Assembly (NCBI RefSeq): GCF_963678635.1
Contig: NW_026971067.1
Span: forward strand, 1 to 64,000
DNA length: 64,000 nt
Reading direction: 5' to 3'
Source of the DNA: Symsagittifera roscoffensis
Lineage: Eukaryota > Xenacoelomorpha > Acoela > Convolutidae
In this document: positions 30,501-42,633 of the stretch, one piece after another
How positions within the stretch are numbered: position 1 is the stretch's first letter
How the letters are laid out: each line of letters begins with the position of its first letter
Position numbers and translations under genes: made by a program
The notes under the pieces: generated by a model
Database searches by the model: none
The model's input: the letters and a program-made list of their open reading frames with translations, nothing else
What the model was told of the DNA's origin: nothing

Positions 30501-33500
30501 GGAAGGCTCACTAACTGCTCGATCGTTTCCGCCTGTACGTCAGACGACGCCAAAGTCCCGTACGCCTTCTGCTTGTGGGTGGTGCCTTGCAACATCGTCT
30601 CCAGATAACCTTCCATGGCTTTTTCGTCTTCCAGGGCCCTTACATACCCTCTAGCCGAGTTTCGGTATTCCAACATCTCCATGTATCCACCGGTGGGTTC
30701 ATCTATCGACACAGTCTCCGACACTATTAGTCGGTTGCATTCCACTGGTGTTAGTTGTCCTGCGACACTTCCCTTTCCATGATTCATGGGAGATGGCTTG
30801 AAGTCCCTCATTTTGCTCTCTCCACATTGGCTGAGTATTTCCATTTCTAAGGTGGCTCCAGTCAGAGTGCGGTCACTCCTTTTGGATTTATAACCGGTTG
30901 ACTTTATCCCTGCCATGAAAATGGGTGGCACCATCGCTATGTCAGTTAATATTCTATCTGTGCCAGACAATTGATAATCACCTTGCCCCAAATCCATGAC
31001 CTCCTCGACTCGTTTCCTTTTCGCTGAGTTACCAGCTTTCATCGATATTTCTGAATCCACTTTCGTCTTTCCAATTCTCCTCGGCATCACTCTGCTGCCT
31101 AACTTCATTTTCATCGCATTGATTTTATCAATCACCATTTTTGATCGCATCGTCCCTCTCCTGGTTCTTGACAGGTACACCACCTCTCCTTCATCGTCCT
31201 GCGGTGTCATCTTGATGGGAGAATTCGCTTCACTCTCATCAGTGGCTGAGTCGATCAGCAACTCACTCAGTCTCCCTTCACACTCATCAAGCTTGTCAAG
31301 TACTTCTCTCATCAAGGGTTGGTTGAGACCCGTTTTCAGAATAGACTGGGTCCCATAGCTTTGAACCACGGTCCAGACTTCTTCCATAAACGCCACTCTG
31401 TCCAGCTTGCATCCCGTCCTATTCTCGTGGTCTCAGTGATGTACTTCCCATTCTTCTTCGGGCAGCGTTCCCAAGAAAGGTACTCTGTCTGATGCCTCTA
31501 TTCTTCTCCTCCGAGGTGATTCCATGAGGATTCTCTGGTCGTTATTTCTTGAATTGCCATGAGAGCTGCTCTCCGGCAAATTCCGTTTCATTTCCATAAA
31601 GGCTGACGGAGGCTCCAGTGTCGAGATGCCTTCATCCGCTGGCTCAGTCGTTTCCAACGTATCTGCATTGTTCTCAAGATCACTGAAGATATTGAAGTCC
31701 AGGATGGATGTTCCTCCTGTCGATGCCCTGTCGTCTTTCCCACCAGCTTGATCTTGTTGCATGGGTTCTTCGGTTTGACGGCTTCCACCCTGTCCTTCAT
31801 TTACTTCTGACTTATCTTTGTTCGGGCTCGATGGTCCTTGTTCGTCATTGTCGGCTTCTTCCTGGAATTTCGGTATGAGCAGTGTACCGGCCGATTTATC
31901 TTCCTCTTCTCCATGGACCACTTTGATCTCTTCGCAGCCGAAGAGTGCTAGGAAGGTTCTCGTCTGCAGTACTCCTCCCACTTTCATCTCCTGTTTTACG
32001 CTAGTCAGGATTAATGCAGCTTCAGGCAATTCAGTCCTGCCTCTCATTCTCATCGGAGCTAAGCCTAATCCCTTCCATTCCTCATCAAATCTTCCAGGCT
32101 TGGGAGTAGCGGCGTTGCTTATTCGCCTTCTCGTCGCTTGATCCGTGTATGCGAATCGTGTGTATTATAACACGGCGGCATTTCTCCCTACAAAGTATGG
32201 ATCCATCGTTCCCACGAAATTCCCTACTCTCCTTTCATTGGTTTCGAATGCTCTCAACCTAGGAGTTTGTACCACGGAGACTGCTCCGAGCATTATCGTT
32301 CTTATCAGGGGGAATTCAGGGATTGCCTCCGGTAGCTTCTTGTAATCGCCCCAGTCCTTCGTCTCTTCTCTCACTTTGTGATATGCTGCAGTGAGACGAG
32401 GCACTCTGGTTATTTCACCATTCGTTTTGTCATAGGGTCTCAAATTCCAAAGCTTTGGAAACACCTCGATGTGTCCTCTTTCTACTTCTCCCATGCGGTC
32501 ACGGAAGTGATCGTCAAAATTGATGACTGTCATCTCTAACTTCGATATTTTCGCAAATAACAGATCTTCACTCATGAGCTCCCGCAATGTGTGCTGCTCA
32601 CACCAGTTCAGTGTACTACCGTCCACCGCCGATATGAGGTTCAGGTGCAGCACCGACCTCCTATATGCTTCCACTTTAACGTCAGGGAACGCAAACGTGA
32701 CTGCTGGTCCATAGATCACTGTCACGAACTCCGTGACTCCTCTGATCAGCGCCAAGGGATCGGTTCTCATAGCCAAGCTCAGATCAGTTAATAGCGGCAT
32801 GCCTCCAACATGTCGTCTAACATCCTCCTCTCGTTCAATCGTCTCGTCTTCTCCCGTTCCAAAGCGATTCTGTTGTAGGAGATATTGGATAAGAGTGTGT
32901 CTCAGGTCTCTTATCTTGTTCCACGAGTCCGTGAATTTCTTCATGTCCAAGTTCCTCACTCTCTCTTTCATCTGCTCTGGACAACGTGCCAGTTTCATTA
33001 GTCCTCCCAAGTTTCCGTGGGTAATTGCGATCAATGTCAGAAGTCCATCTAGCCACAGGTTCTGTATTCCATCGGTGAGCAGTATCGCCGGTCCTTTCAC
33101 GAAAGTCTCCGCTCCGAATGTCACGAACAAGGCTATTAGTTCCACTATCGATACTCTCACTACTGCTTGGAGGAATTCCTTTATCAAATAGTGCGAGACT
33201 TTCGGGTAAACTTTTGCCAAGAAGGACGCGGTCCATCCGGCTCCCAACCCTTCTAGCATGCTGTCTGTCCTTTCAAAGCCCTCCTGTCTTTTCATTTCCT
33301 GGGTCCAGAAGGTTTCCAGAGTAATCTGACATATTCTGTTTACAAACTCAGCGGTCTTTTCTCCGGCATTTTCCGCCAGGTTCACCTCCTTCAACAAGTA
33401 GGCATGTATCTTTGCAATCATCACGGGGCCTTGCTCAAAAGCATCTGCACCCAATGCCGCCACTCTAGGGTTCAGGTGTAGCCACTGGTTGGCTTCCGGC

Positions 33501-34084
33501 TTGGTTCTCAGACCATCGCCTCCAGATGAGCTCTCGTCTCTAGTGAATTTTTTCTTCTTGTGTCTTCACTTGCCACTTCCATTGCTCGGAACCATAAGTC
33601 GTTGGACATTGCCGTGATCACTCGATGGTCGTCGTCTATTCCCGGTTTCAGTTTGAGTTGTCGACTGAAATTGGACAGTTCCAACCCCAGCACTTCGTCC
33701 AACACTAACATGAGTAGCACGTGGTCCTTGAATCCTCTCATCGCGTTTGAGATATCTGACCATACTGCAGGCAGTTCAGCCTTAAGTGGCCTCAAGTTCT
33801 CCATTTCTATCATGCGATTCGGGGCTGATATTATCACATCATATTTTCCTTCCGAGACTAAGGCGACAATTGCATACACGAATTTCAGTCCATCCGGGAG
33901 ATGTGCATATCCCGGAGACAACGCAAATACTACTCTCAATGCCACTTTATTGAATGATCCCTCCTTCGTCGCATCCACCACTTCACCCATCGACTCCAGG
34001 ATGTCTTTTATCGCTGGTCATACTGCATTTTCTGGTGTTGTAGGATCTCTGAGTCTGCTCAGAAAACCTCTACTGTGTAGATGG

Positions 34085-35671
34085 TCATTGATGCCAGCAA
34101 ACACAATCGTAATTGGGTTCAATGTCCATCTGCCTTTGTACCCCTATAGCCAAAGATACTGATTGCAATAGGGCCAGGTCGACCACGGCCAACATTATGA
34201 CGTCCGGCCAAAATAAAGACTTGGAGGTGTACACGAACTCTGAATTCGCTACCACCATAATCTTGGCCTTCCTCATCTCTGCTTTGTCATAGGCGGCGAA
34301 GATGGTCTCATCTTTCTTTATCGCTGTCAATCCGCCATATCTCTGGGCATCACCATCTTGGTTCACTAGTTTTGGGTACACTCTCTCCTTCACATGACCA
34401 GGTGGTGTCGTCAGCTGCCTGAATAACTTAACGTGTTGTCCAATCGGCGCTCTCGTCGTCAGGAATCTTCCTGGTCTCTCTTCACGATTCCCTTCATCAT
34501 GATTCAGTCTTACATCTTGCAACGGTCTCGCATTCACTGGTCCCATCGTGTTGTTAGAGGGCAGTCCCTCCAAGTCAGCAAAACTCAAGGCCGTCGTGGA
34601 GCTGAAATTTATGCTAGCGGCTATCAACCAGTCTACGCCGGTTATCGAGTACAATCTGCTGACGGATAGCATCGCTCCATTCAGCATCCTCCTTGCATCT
34701 TCGATGAAGCTTACTCTCTGGAGATCCAGCTTCATTAGTTCGTCTTCGTATATATGCCAGGGAGACGGTATGGGTCTCGACCACATCAATGAGCCTCTGC
34801 TCGGTCTCTCCTCTCGACTGGTACTCGTCGTCTCCGATCTAGTGTCCGATCTAGATGTGCCTGCTGTCTCTTCGATTGGGTTGACAGGTCCTATTCTTCT
34901 CCTAGGATGAATAGTCCTCCTCATCGGTGCTTCTCCCAATCGATCCTGTACGTCTGTTCTTCGACCTGGTTCGCTGGAGCTTTGTTGCCTGTAGTTCGTG
35001 ACGGCCGGGACCGTACCCAATCGTGTTTCCAAGCTAGGAGGCACAAAGGTGGTAATCACCGCGTCACTCACTGTTCCTTCTTCCTTCAGCACTCCTGTGT
35101 CAAAGAGTTCTGCTTCCAGCTCGTCCAACCGCTCTTGGAAGACTCGATTCAACCAAGCTTGTCCTTCAATACTGTCGAAATGGATGCCGTCCGTGGTCAG
35201 TCTGGCTTGATCCATGGCTCTCAACTCATGTTCGATGTCCATGAGGATCATTCTTCCGGCATTTCGACTTGCTAGGTTTCTCAAGATGTTGTTCCATCTT
35301 ACGACTCCCTCGTTGTGCCTTCTTCCTGATGCTGTCAGGCTTCTCGCGTTCATTGGCACAGTGCAAACGGTCAGCACCGCGCAACTGAATTTCTGCCAGA
35401 GGGTAGTAAACAAACACACCATCATTGACTCCCATAGTGCTTCCTGCTCGTCTGAACCTCTGGAGATGTCATTCGTCCCAACTAAGATCATCACATTGGG
35501 AATCCTCCCTGGATTCATCAGTTCCACCATCCGATATAATTGGGCTATCGTCGCTCCTCCAAAGGCCATCACCGTGGTGACCCACGAGGTCCTCAAATTT
35601 GACAGCACTCTGACCAAGCTGTCTCCCAGTATCAGATGAGATGTCCCGAGCGGTGGTTGCTGCAGGTTCAC
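34085..35671 (-). CDS. E2 ORF3 segment with SGNH/GDSL hydrolase domain
   Basis: This is the longest clean part around the hydrolase. Block I is HLILGDSLVRVL, block II lies in AFGGATIAQL, block III is LVGTNDISRG and block V is TTDGIHFDSIEGQAWLN. It has the same order and spacing as E1, with Ser, Gly, Asn and Asp/His all retained although the proteins differ widely elsewhere. This argues for selection on catalysis. The segment continues to NSEFVYTSKSLFWPD, the start of the second SGNH-like unit, whose FAGINDHLHS block follows after a frameshift near 34080. It is part of the larger broken ORF3, not a separate gene. Confidence 0.85.
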   Translation of the reverse strand: MNLQQPPLGTSHLILGDSLVRVLSNLRTSWVTTVMAFGGATIAQLYRMVELMNPGRIPNVMILVGTNDISRGSDEQEALWESMMVCLFTTLWQKFSCAVLTVCTVPMNARSLTASGRRHNEGVVRWNNILRNLASRNAGRMILMDIEHELRAMDQARLTTDGIHFDSIEGQAWLNRVFQERLDELEAELFDTGVLKEEGTVSDAVITTFVPPSLETRLGTVPAVTNYRQQSSSEPGRRTDVQDRLGEAPMRRTIHPRRRIGPVNPIEETAGTSRSDTRSETTSTSREERPSRGSLMWSRPIPSPWHIYEDELMKLDLQRVSFIEDARRMLNGAMLSVSRLYSITGVDWLIAASINFSSTTALSFADLEGLPSNNTMGPVNARPLQDVRLNHDEGNREERPGRFLTTRAPIGQHVKLFRQLTTPPGHVKERVYPKLVNQDGDAQRYGGLTAIKKDETIFAAYDKAEMRKAKIMVVANSEFVYTSKSLFWPDVIMLAVVDLALLQSVSLAIGVQRQMDIEPNYDCVCWHQ

Positions 35672-36849
35672 AGCCGGGCTCCAGGTAGCTCGATTGAAGC
35701 AGGCCCTCGGATCTGGATCGGAACTCCCGTGAAATTATATTTCAATTGATTATTCTTCTGCACGTCTATTATGCGAGACACTTTCTTCGCTGGCATCTTT
35801 CGTACTTTCCTCTCTGGGATTCTCGAGCTCCCCATGAGTGGTGTCAAATTACTTATCCCTTGTCTGATCACGGTCTGGGAGAGTTGTACTCTGCCCGTAT
35901 CGTCAATCGTTCCATAGGGTGCAGTCACCCCGGAACCTGGCGCATTCTTGTTAGCGACCAGTCGTCCAGCTGTCTATATCAGCTTCCTCACTGTCTGTTC
36001 TACGACGGGATCACCCAAGGTGTCACTAGGATCCGGGATTGTTACTCGATTTGTCTCTGCTGGAAGCCGTGTCTCCGTTGTTTGACTCATTTCTCGAGGC
36101 GTCAAGAGCTCCATCGGGGACTGCCCACGAGGAATATCCCTTGCAGGTATCACTTTCTCCACGGCCGTTGTCAACGCCACCTGCTCCGATCGCTCTTTGT
36201 ATTCCTGCCTCAAGCGCTCAATCTCTTGACCCTGCTTTTTGTTGCAGTCTTCAAACAACTTTCTCCACATGTCCCGATCTTCCTCCATCTGGAGCATGCT
36301 TCTGGTCATCTCGTCCAGCTCCTTCTTCGTACTTTTCAGCTCATCGTTCATCTCGTCCAGATCTTGCATGGTTTGGTTCGTCTGAACCTTCTGTGCTACT
36401 TTCGCCCTTTTTGGTGGCACAGCTGCTCTCAGTGGTGAACCAGACGAGGTCGCCTCGCTGTTCATTTCCCGATGCATTCTCGTCAGCCCAGGTTTGGGCT
36501 TGGAGGGCATTGGCATCTCACCTGGTTGGTAAGTCCTAGAACTTCCCAATCCAGGCTCATTCGCCAAGTCACTCCCTGAGAGAGCCCCGTTTCTCCACCT
36601 CATCACTCTCATGTTTGGGCGGTCTAGTACTCCTCTTTCTCCATATGCTGCCATCAACAGGACTTCCGTGGGGCAGTCCCCACGGTTGTCTTGCCCTAAG
36701 ATGTTGATCAGGGCGGTCAGCAACATGACTACCTCTGGGTCCTCCAGAGCGAAGTCTCGATCGATCAGCCGACGATAGATCGCATCTACCATCGGTCCCA
36801 CATATGCCTCTGCCAGGTCCATCAATTCATCCAAGTTGAAGTTGTCCAT

Positions 36850-37269
36850 TCTATTCTTTTCAAGTTTGATTTGATTCGATTCGATATTTGACTCAAGTGA
36901 GTTATTAAATGATCAATCAGGATCTAGAAAAGAAGTCACAAATATCACACTTGTCTGTTTCACCTTAACATATATCGTTAAAATTTGCTTAAAACAGTTC
37001 AGATAAAAAGATATTTATCCTAAAATTTATTAAAATCAATTGGTTTCTAAAATTTTGGAATTCGACCTAAGATTGGACAGTCCAAACTTTGGATCTATTC
37101 CCAAGATCATCATTTAGTTGTTCATGGTCACTAACCCTACTCACCCATGATCTTAATAACCTAACACATAACATAACATAACATAACATAACACACATAT
37201 CACATATTACATACATTTTAGTCTTTGGCCTAACACCCTCTCGCACATCACTCAGCCTATACTTAAGTA
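36850..37269 (-). promoter_or_regulatory. E2 pol-ORF3 intergenic region with splice-acceptor-like site
   Basis: In sense, CTTCTTTTCTAG then ATCCTGATTGATCA (AG complementary to 36924-36925) lies 76 bases before the ORF3 ATG. E3 has a T-run plus TAG then ATCTTGATTGATCA at the same place. A pyrimidine tract plus AG in both copies suggests that ORF3 is expressed from a spliced RNA, as env is in retroviruses. A (TTATG)n run lies at 37148-37195, with a weaker match in E3. No gene is present. Confidence 0.55.
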
Positions 37270-39957
37270 TTATTTCTTATGTAGGTATACTTGTATATTC
37301 GTATCAGAGAATATCACATGTACAAGCGCGTACAATTCCCGAGGATGCAGTCTTCCTCTGTTTTGATCGTACACTGGAAGCGAGAGCTCCTTCACGTCCA
37401 TTTCGACAAGGAAGTCCCTCAGCCTCGTCATGGACAAGACTAGGTTCTCTGGGTCCACGTGCTGCTTCTCCGTCGCCCTCGTTACCAAGAAGCACAAGTA
37501 TTTTCCCGGTATCTGCGACGCCGTCGGAGGTAAGGCTGCTACGCCCCCTATCCCTGGTCTTTGCTTCCAAAGGAAATCCACGTTTTTGTATTCTCTCTTA
37601 AAATCTGCCGCTAACGCTGTCTTAAAACTCATGTCTGCTGTGATTGCTATCGCACATGTTCTATTTGTGAGTATGAAATCACTGTCTGTTAGTATTATGT
37701 TACTTGAATATTCATTTGGTAAGTTAAAATATGACTCAACTACCCTGCCTATGTCAGGTTCTTTGCCTGTTTCTGCTTCTAAGTCTCCTGTTTCTCTTGC
37801 TATTCTTAATTTTTTTATTATCAAGTTTTCAGTGTGGGTAAGTCCTACCCCCACTCCCCGGACAAAAATAGCCATCGACGTCCCCGTCGATCGCAAACCG
37901 GGTATCAAGTCAAGGTTAGAAGCTGGAATGAGTAGTCGTCCTTCCTGGGCAGCCCAGGAAGGATCATCTCTTTCGGTCTTGATGTATTTCATGCTTTCAA
38001 GATCTACGTCTTGAATCGTGACGCTGGTCTCCTCTGGATCTGAGGTTGTTTCATTCAGCCACTCTAAGACACGCAGGTTCGTCAGGTCTTGTTCATATGA
38101 CTGCTGTTGCTCGTCGTCGAATGCCACCTCGGGTTTCGACCAGTCGTCAACCCACTCATCGTCGTGATCATCGACTATGTCAATGTCTTGCGACACAGTT
38201 ATCTCCTCTAGACCCACTACTTCCTCCACTATCTTCTTTAGATCTATCCTATCCACTACAAAGTCGTCACCGTAAGGATTGAATTTCTTTCTTGATCTCA
38301 TCCCGTCCTTCTGACGAGTCTGTATGGTGAACGGAAGATACGGTTCCAAGTTCTTGGGCACCTCTATCTGTTCGGGATCCTGCCAATCTTCCTCTGCGTA
38401 GGGTAAGGTTTCATCGTCCGCTTCGATCTGTTCGTTTGGATCCAGGTCCAGCGGTGTATCCGTACCTTCCTCTACGACTTCGTTTCCATCGTTCTTCTCC
38501 CTAGTGCCTTTTTCATTGACCTCACAAGCAGGATTCATCATTAGATAATCCCCTTCTTCCATGTCTGCAGGTAAACACCAGTCTTCTGTCGATGGATTGT
38601 GTGGCTTGATGTTCTCGTAGTGGGCGGCTCGGCCAGTATTCAGTCTATAAAAGCGTCCCTCCTGGTGCACCTCTGTAATCATGAAGGGTCCCCTCCACTT
38701 TTTTAGAAGCTTCTTTGTCCCTTTCGGTGGTAATACCCATACGTAGTCTCCCACCGAGTAAGCCTTTGCACCAGCTGCTTTCTTGTCGAATTTTTTCCTC
38801 TGCCTTGCCTGTGCCTGCTGAGTGTTTCGTCTACACAAATCGTTCAACTCCTGTTGGCGTCTGATCACATCCCTCACGTAGACCTGTGGGGACGTTTTCT
38901 TTCCCTCATATTCTGGGTAGAAGAAGGTTAAGGGTAAAGCCTTTTCGTGTCCAGTTAGCATCATGTGTGGACTGACTCCAGTGGTTCAATGTTGCGTGCT
39001 ATTATATGCTCCCATCACCTGTGGAAGGTACCTGTCCCAATCGGTCATGTACCTGGAACAATATACTCTCAGCATCGACACTAACGTCCTATTCTGTCTT
39101 TCCACTAAGCCATTCGTCTGAGGGTGGTATGTCGTGGAATGAGCCTGAGCGACCTGTGAGCGTCTCATAAGCTCTTTCGTAAGCTCTCCTACGAAAGCTG
39201 TTCCATTATCCGATTGAAACGTCATCGGACAACCATGTCTTGCTATCCACGTATTGATCAAGTGGTCGCATGTCTCTTCCGCCGAGGCAGTTATGCAGGG
39301 CACGGCCTCTGCATACTTCGTAAAATGATCTATCATGACCAGCACCTGATTGTAACCATTGTCTGTCATGCATATCTTTTGGTGATCTATTTGCACCACC
39401 TCGTTGAATTCAGACGACTCGATCGATTGTAAAGGAAATCGTAACTTCCTTGGATCCTTGACCTGTTGGCATGACAGACATGCTGTTACCCATTTCTCGC
39501 ATGCCTTTTTCATCCCAGGCCACTCAAAGCGCTTCAGGATCCTCTGATATACTTTGTCGATCCCCTGATGGCCCATTTGATCATGTGACCTGAAACATAG
39601 TTCTGTCTGATAGAGTTGCGGTAACACTATTGCGTTATACTTGTATAGGACTCTGTCTTCCTCCCTTCTTTTGCAAGCCACAATCCCGTCCTTGTTCAAA
39701 TATAACCTCCCTTCCTTCTGCATGAAGTATTGTCTCAGGATGCGATAACTATCTTCCTCGAGGTCCCCTTTATCCGGAGAACCATTCTCGATCCACCTTT
39801 TCAGGTTGCTTGTCATGCGATCATTTCTCTGCGCCCTTAGAAGGTCCGAGAGTCTGTATCTCGCCTTCAAGTACGTCTTCATGACCCTCATCTGACTATT
39901 CAGCTCGTTGGGCTGATGTGTGTCTTCTTCCATCTTAACGCACCAAATCTTCGCCAA
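37270..39957 (-). pseudogene. E2 pol 3' part: integrase plus C-terminal macro domain
   Basis: Two in-phase frames, 39957-38986 and 38964-37270, are separated by TGA at 38986-38988 where E3 has Ser. The integrase has a zinc-binding HDQMGH...CLSC, the core VVQIDHQK (Asp), FQSDNGTAF (Asp) and HPQTNGLVERQN (Glu), and a GPY/F-type module KKWRGPFMITEVH. It inserts element DNA into chromosomes. An acidic linker follows, then a region with IFVRGVGVGL (which contains a polypurine-tract copy) and a macro domain over the last ~145 residues. Apart from the stop this part is well preserved. Gypsy integrases commonly end after GPY/F or a chromodomain, so the extension is unusual. Confidence 0.87.
37273..37704 (-). 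other. Macro domain (TARG1/OARD1-like) at the C-terminus of pol
   Basis: Residues ~421-563 of the 38964-37270 frame follow the TARG1/OARD1 macro-domain pattern: AIAITADMSFKTALAADFK (where TARG1 has a Gly-rich nucleotide-binding loop), then IPGKYLCFLVTRA, then ENLVLSMTRLRDFLVEMDV, then ELSLPVYDQNRGRLHPREL (an Asp at the site of the catalytic Asp) and a final NIQVYL strand. TARG1 removes ADP-ribose from glutamate or aspartate. I cannot see the second catalytic Lys of TARG1, so binding or altered chemistry is possible. The assignment is from remembered family pattern, not a search. Confidence 0.7.
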
Positions 39958-40517
39958 CGGTTGTGTTTCTTGTTCAAACGGCAGACTTCTACCTCTTTCT
40001 GCGGCAACAGGCTTATCGAGCGCTTCGATACCGCTATTGTCTCCAAGTCATCCGCTGCGTTGTCAAAGATTCTTTCGCTTGGTATAAGGTAGCGATCGCT
40101 GTCAGGATCCTGGTACACCTCTCTGTCCAGGTCCCTTGCCCGAGTTTCCACTAGTAGCGTGTGTATCGCTAGTTCTGACAGTTCTGATCCCGAGCTCGAA
40201 TTCCTGTCTGAATAGGTGTCTATTCCTGAGCTTCCTGAATTATCATCCGTCGAAGAGGTTGTGCTGGACACTGCACGCTCCTCCAGATCATGTCTGTGCT
40301 TTCTTTGCATCCATCTAAACTCCCCGGACAAAACCTTGTTCTCTAGGTCCTGTTTCTCATCAGGAATTTTGTCGTCTATCTCAGACTCCCCGGACAAAAT
40401 TTCTTGTCCCGGGTTTTGATCTTGTGATCGCTGGTTCTTCTCCTCATCCTTCTCCCCGGAAAAATATTCTTGCAGCAGATTTTGTTCTACCACTTCACCC
40501 TCTTTATCCCGTTCCAC
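39900..40517 (-). pseudogene. E2 pol linker with repeated SGE peptides and polypurine-tract-like copies
   Basis: An acidic, low-complexity stretch lies between RNase H and integrase in a frame different from both. It holds FSGEKDEE, ILSGESEID and VLSGEFRW, each encoded by (T)TCCGGGGAG (40451-40461, 40384-40394, 40319-40329). E3 has the corresponding linker with DETMSGES, DLSGER, ILSGES and VLSGES. The peptide is poorly conserved outside these motifs, so the DNA motif may be what is kept. Frame changes near 40560 and 39910 join it to RT and integrase. Confidence 0.7.
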
Positions 40518-40618
40518 AAAGGTGACGGTTTTCTTTCGCTTGCTGCTCCCCTGTTCTTTCTGTCCGTAAGAAGTACTGGTTAAAATCTCTTGGGGTATTG
40601 AGGATACTAGTTGCTGAA

Positions 40619-42508
40619 CTATTGTCCTACAATCCCTTCGTGCTGTCGTCTGGACGGCATGATCTTCACCTTCTCACTGACTGTTAGCGATGCCACTGCT
40701 GCTGTCCACTCGGGGTCATCTCTGGTCACTTCTCTTTCTAACAATCCACCCAGCATCCGCATCACTTGTGGTGTGACTTGCACCGTTTTATCCAATAATG
40801 AGAGGCTGTTTATATTCATGCGAGAGAGTTCTTGCTGGACCAGGTTCGAGCGCAGCAACAAATCCAAGGGGACCGGGTCCTCCTTGGACAGGATCTTTAT
40901 CTCGGCTGCTTTCTCTACAGGTAACTCAGGGTGCCCTGGAATTGGATATCCAGACTTATCCAACCATCTCGTTAAGGGAAGCGCTTCATAAGTTTCATTG
41001 TCCAGAAACGAGAATCCCTCCTTTATTTCCGCCTGATTGGCCTGCTTCTGCTCCAATCTTTCATAGAACTCAGTTTTCTTGCTGAGGCTGTCAGCATTCT
41101 GGTGTTTATCACGCATCCTATGTTCGATTATCATATGGTAGCCATCCAATCTTACTATCCATCTACCAATATAACTCTGATCCATCGAGTAGGTTTTCAA
41201 CCAGGATAACGCTCTGTTGTCTACGCGTAACTTGAAGGGAGCGCTCCCCAAGTATGCACGGTACTTTTCCACGAAGGTGACTACTGCAAACATTTCTGCT
41301 TTTGGTGCGCCATATTTCATCTCTGTGTCACTCAAGACCTTGCTGCCGTATGCAATGGGACGGAGAACTGTTCTTCCGTTCCATTCTTGCTCTTGATGCA
41401 AGATTCCTGAGATGGCCACCACAGATGCGTCTGTGTCGAGAACATACATGCCCTTTTCTGTAGGCATGTCCAGCACTGGCGCTTCGCACAGTTCCCGCTT
41501 TATGTTCTCGAAAGCAACCTGTGCCTCATCTTTCCATTCGAACTTTTTCCCCTTGTTGCGCATCAGCTTCTGCATCGGATACACCTTGTCCGCATATCCT
41601 TTTATGAATTCTCGGTAGTAATTGGCAAACCCTAGGAAGCTCAGGAGCTGTGTGTCCGTTCTGGGAGCTTTCCATGTCAACACTGCTTCCACTGCTTCCG
41701 TGTCCGGCCTCACACCATGCCTATCCACCATTCTTCCCAGGTACTTTATCGAATCCCTTAGGATTTCACATTTCGATGGTTTGCACTTTAATCCTGCTCT
41801 TTTCATGCATCCAAAGACCTCATCGAGCCTATCAAAGTGGTCTTCCAGGGTCGGTGTCGCTATGACTACGTCATCCACGTAACACATCACGAGATTCCCG
41901 TACTTCTTGGTCACTCTCGTCAAAGCCTGAGCCACCAGTCTTTGAAAAGTGGCCGTTGCATTGCACAAGCCGAAGGGCATCCTCTTCCACTGGTACAATC
42001 CCAATTCGCACGCGAATCCGGTTTTCTCTCTGTCCTTCTTCCGCAGAGAGACCTGCCAGAAGGCAGAACCTAAGTCCAATGTGGTGAAGAACTTGGCATC
42101 ACCAAGCATAGATAGGCTCTCGTCTATTCGCGGTATCGGGTACGCATCTTTTATCGTTACCGCGTTCAAGTAACGAAAGTCGCAACAAAATCTAAGCTGC
42201 CCCCCTTTCTTTTTCGCCATTACTACCCCGCAAGCCCACGGCGTTTTCGGGGGTTCTATCATGTCGTATTCAAGCAACATTTCTATTTCCGCTCGGCACG
42301 CTTCCGATTTATGTGGCGTCATTCGCCTTGCGCCTTCCCTGTGGGGAACGGCGCCCTCTTCTAGTTCGATTTCGTGTTTGACGAAATTACAGCAACCGAT
42401 ATCCGCCTTATGTTTTGAAAATACATCTGCGTTCCGATTTAGGAGGTCCCGCAATTTTTTGAAATCTCCCTCACCTATTTTCCCTTTTAAATGTTCTATC
42501 TCTGGCAA
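40619..42508 (-). CDS. E2 pol: reverse transcriptase and RNase H
   Basis: A 629-codon frame. RT motifs: FTTLDLGSAFWQV (Asp145, motif A), MPFGLCNATATFQRLV (motif B) and MCYVDDVVIA (Asp212 and Asp213, motif C), then the thumb with LSFLGFANYYREFIKGY. RNase H: YVLDTDASVVAI, PKAEMFAVV, RVDNRALSWL and DKHQNADSLS, giving the acidic catalytic set. It copies element RNA into DNA in the cytoplasmic particle. The frame has no normal Met start because pol should continue from gag-protease; frameshifts near 42640 and 42545 separate them. The best-preserved RT in the window, and clearly Ty3/gypsy. Confidence 0.93.
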   Translation of the reverse strand: MPEIEHLKGKIGEGDFKKLRDLLNRNADVFSKHKADIGCCNFVKHEIELEEGAVPHREGARRMTPHKSEACRAEIEMLLEYDMIEPPKTPWACGVVMAKKKGGQLRFCCDFRYLNAVTIKDAYPIPRIDESLSMLGDAKFFTTLDLGSAFWQVSLRKKDREKTGFACELGLYQWKRMPFGLCNATATFQRLVAQALTRVTKKYGNLVMCYVDDVVIATPTLEDHFDRLDEVFGCMKRAGLKCKPSKCEILRDSIKYLGRMVDRHGVRPDTEAVEAVLTWKAPRTDTQLLSFLGFANYYREFIKGYADKVYPMQKLMRNKGKKFEWKDEAQVAFENIKRELCEAPVLDMPTEKGMYVLDTDASVVAISGILHQEQEWNGRTVLRPIAYGSKVLSDTEMKYGAPKAEMFAVVTFVEKYRAYLGSAPFKLRVDNRALSWLKTYSMDQSYIGRWIVRLDGYHMIIEHRMRDKHQNADSLSKKTEFYERLEQKQANQAEIKEGFSFLDNETYEALPLTRWLDKSGYPIPGHPELPVEKAAEIKILSKEDPVPLDLLLRSNLVQQELSRMNINSLSLLDKTVQVTPQVMRMLGGLLEREVTRDDPEWTAAVASLTVSEKVKIMPSRRQHEGIVGQ

Positions 42509-42633
42509 AACCGGTTTGTCAGATTCTAGTTCATATGACTGACGAGGGGCGTTCCGGAAAATTCGAGCAGCTTGATAAGCCGTCGTCCGTTTCCGATTTC
42601 ATTGAAAACAATTTATGAATAGATTTTATTTCA

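Larger units (their letters stand above)
27909..36849 (-). pseudogene. E2 giant ORF3 (about 2,900 codons) broken by frameshifts and stops
   Basis: ATG 36849 (MDNFNLDELMDLAEAYVGPM) opens the frame. Sense order: N-terminal block and coiled coil (36849-35974), SGNH hydrolase (35671-34085), second SGNH-like and hydrophobic part (33990-32165), linker with AKRKRVEE near 31010 (31433-30380), C-terminal region (30500-28506) and acidic tail (28493-27909). It aligns with both E1 frames end to end and has no stop at the site of the E1 TAA. Frame changes lie near 35670, 34050, 33480 and 30450; in-frame stops are at 35974, 32165, 31433, 28506 and 28308. Stops divide it, but conserved blocks survive throughout. 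It probably serves the element, perhaps in virion or entry biology; this is inference. Confidence 0.82.

Noticed and set aside
27909-36849. ORF3 as a retroviral envelope glycoprotein
   Set aside because: I see no N-terminal signal peptide, fusion peptide, furin site or C-terminal anchor; position alone resembles env.
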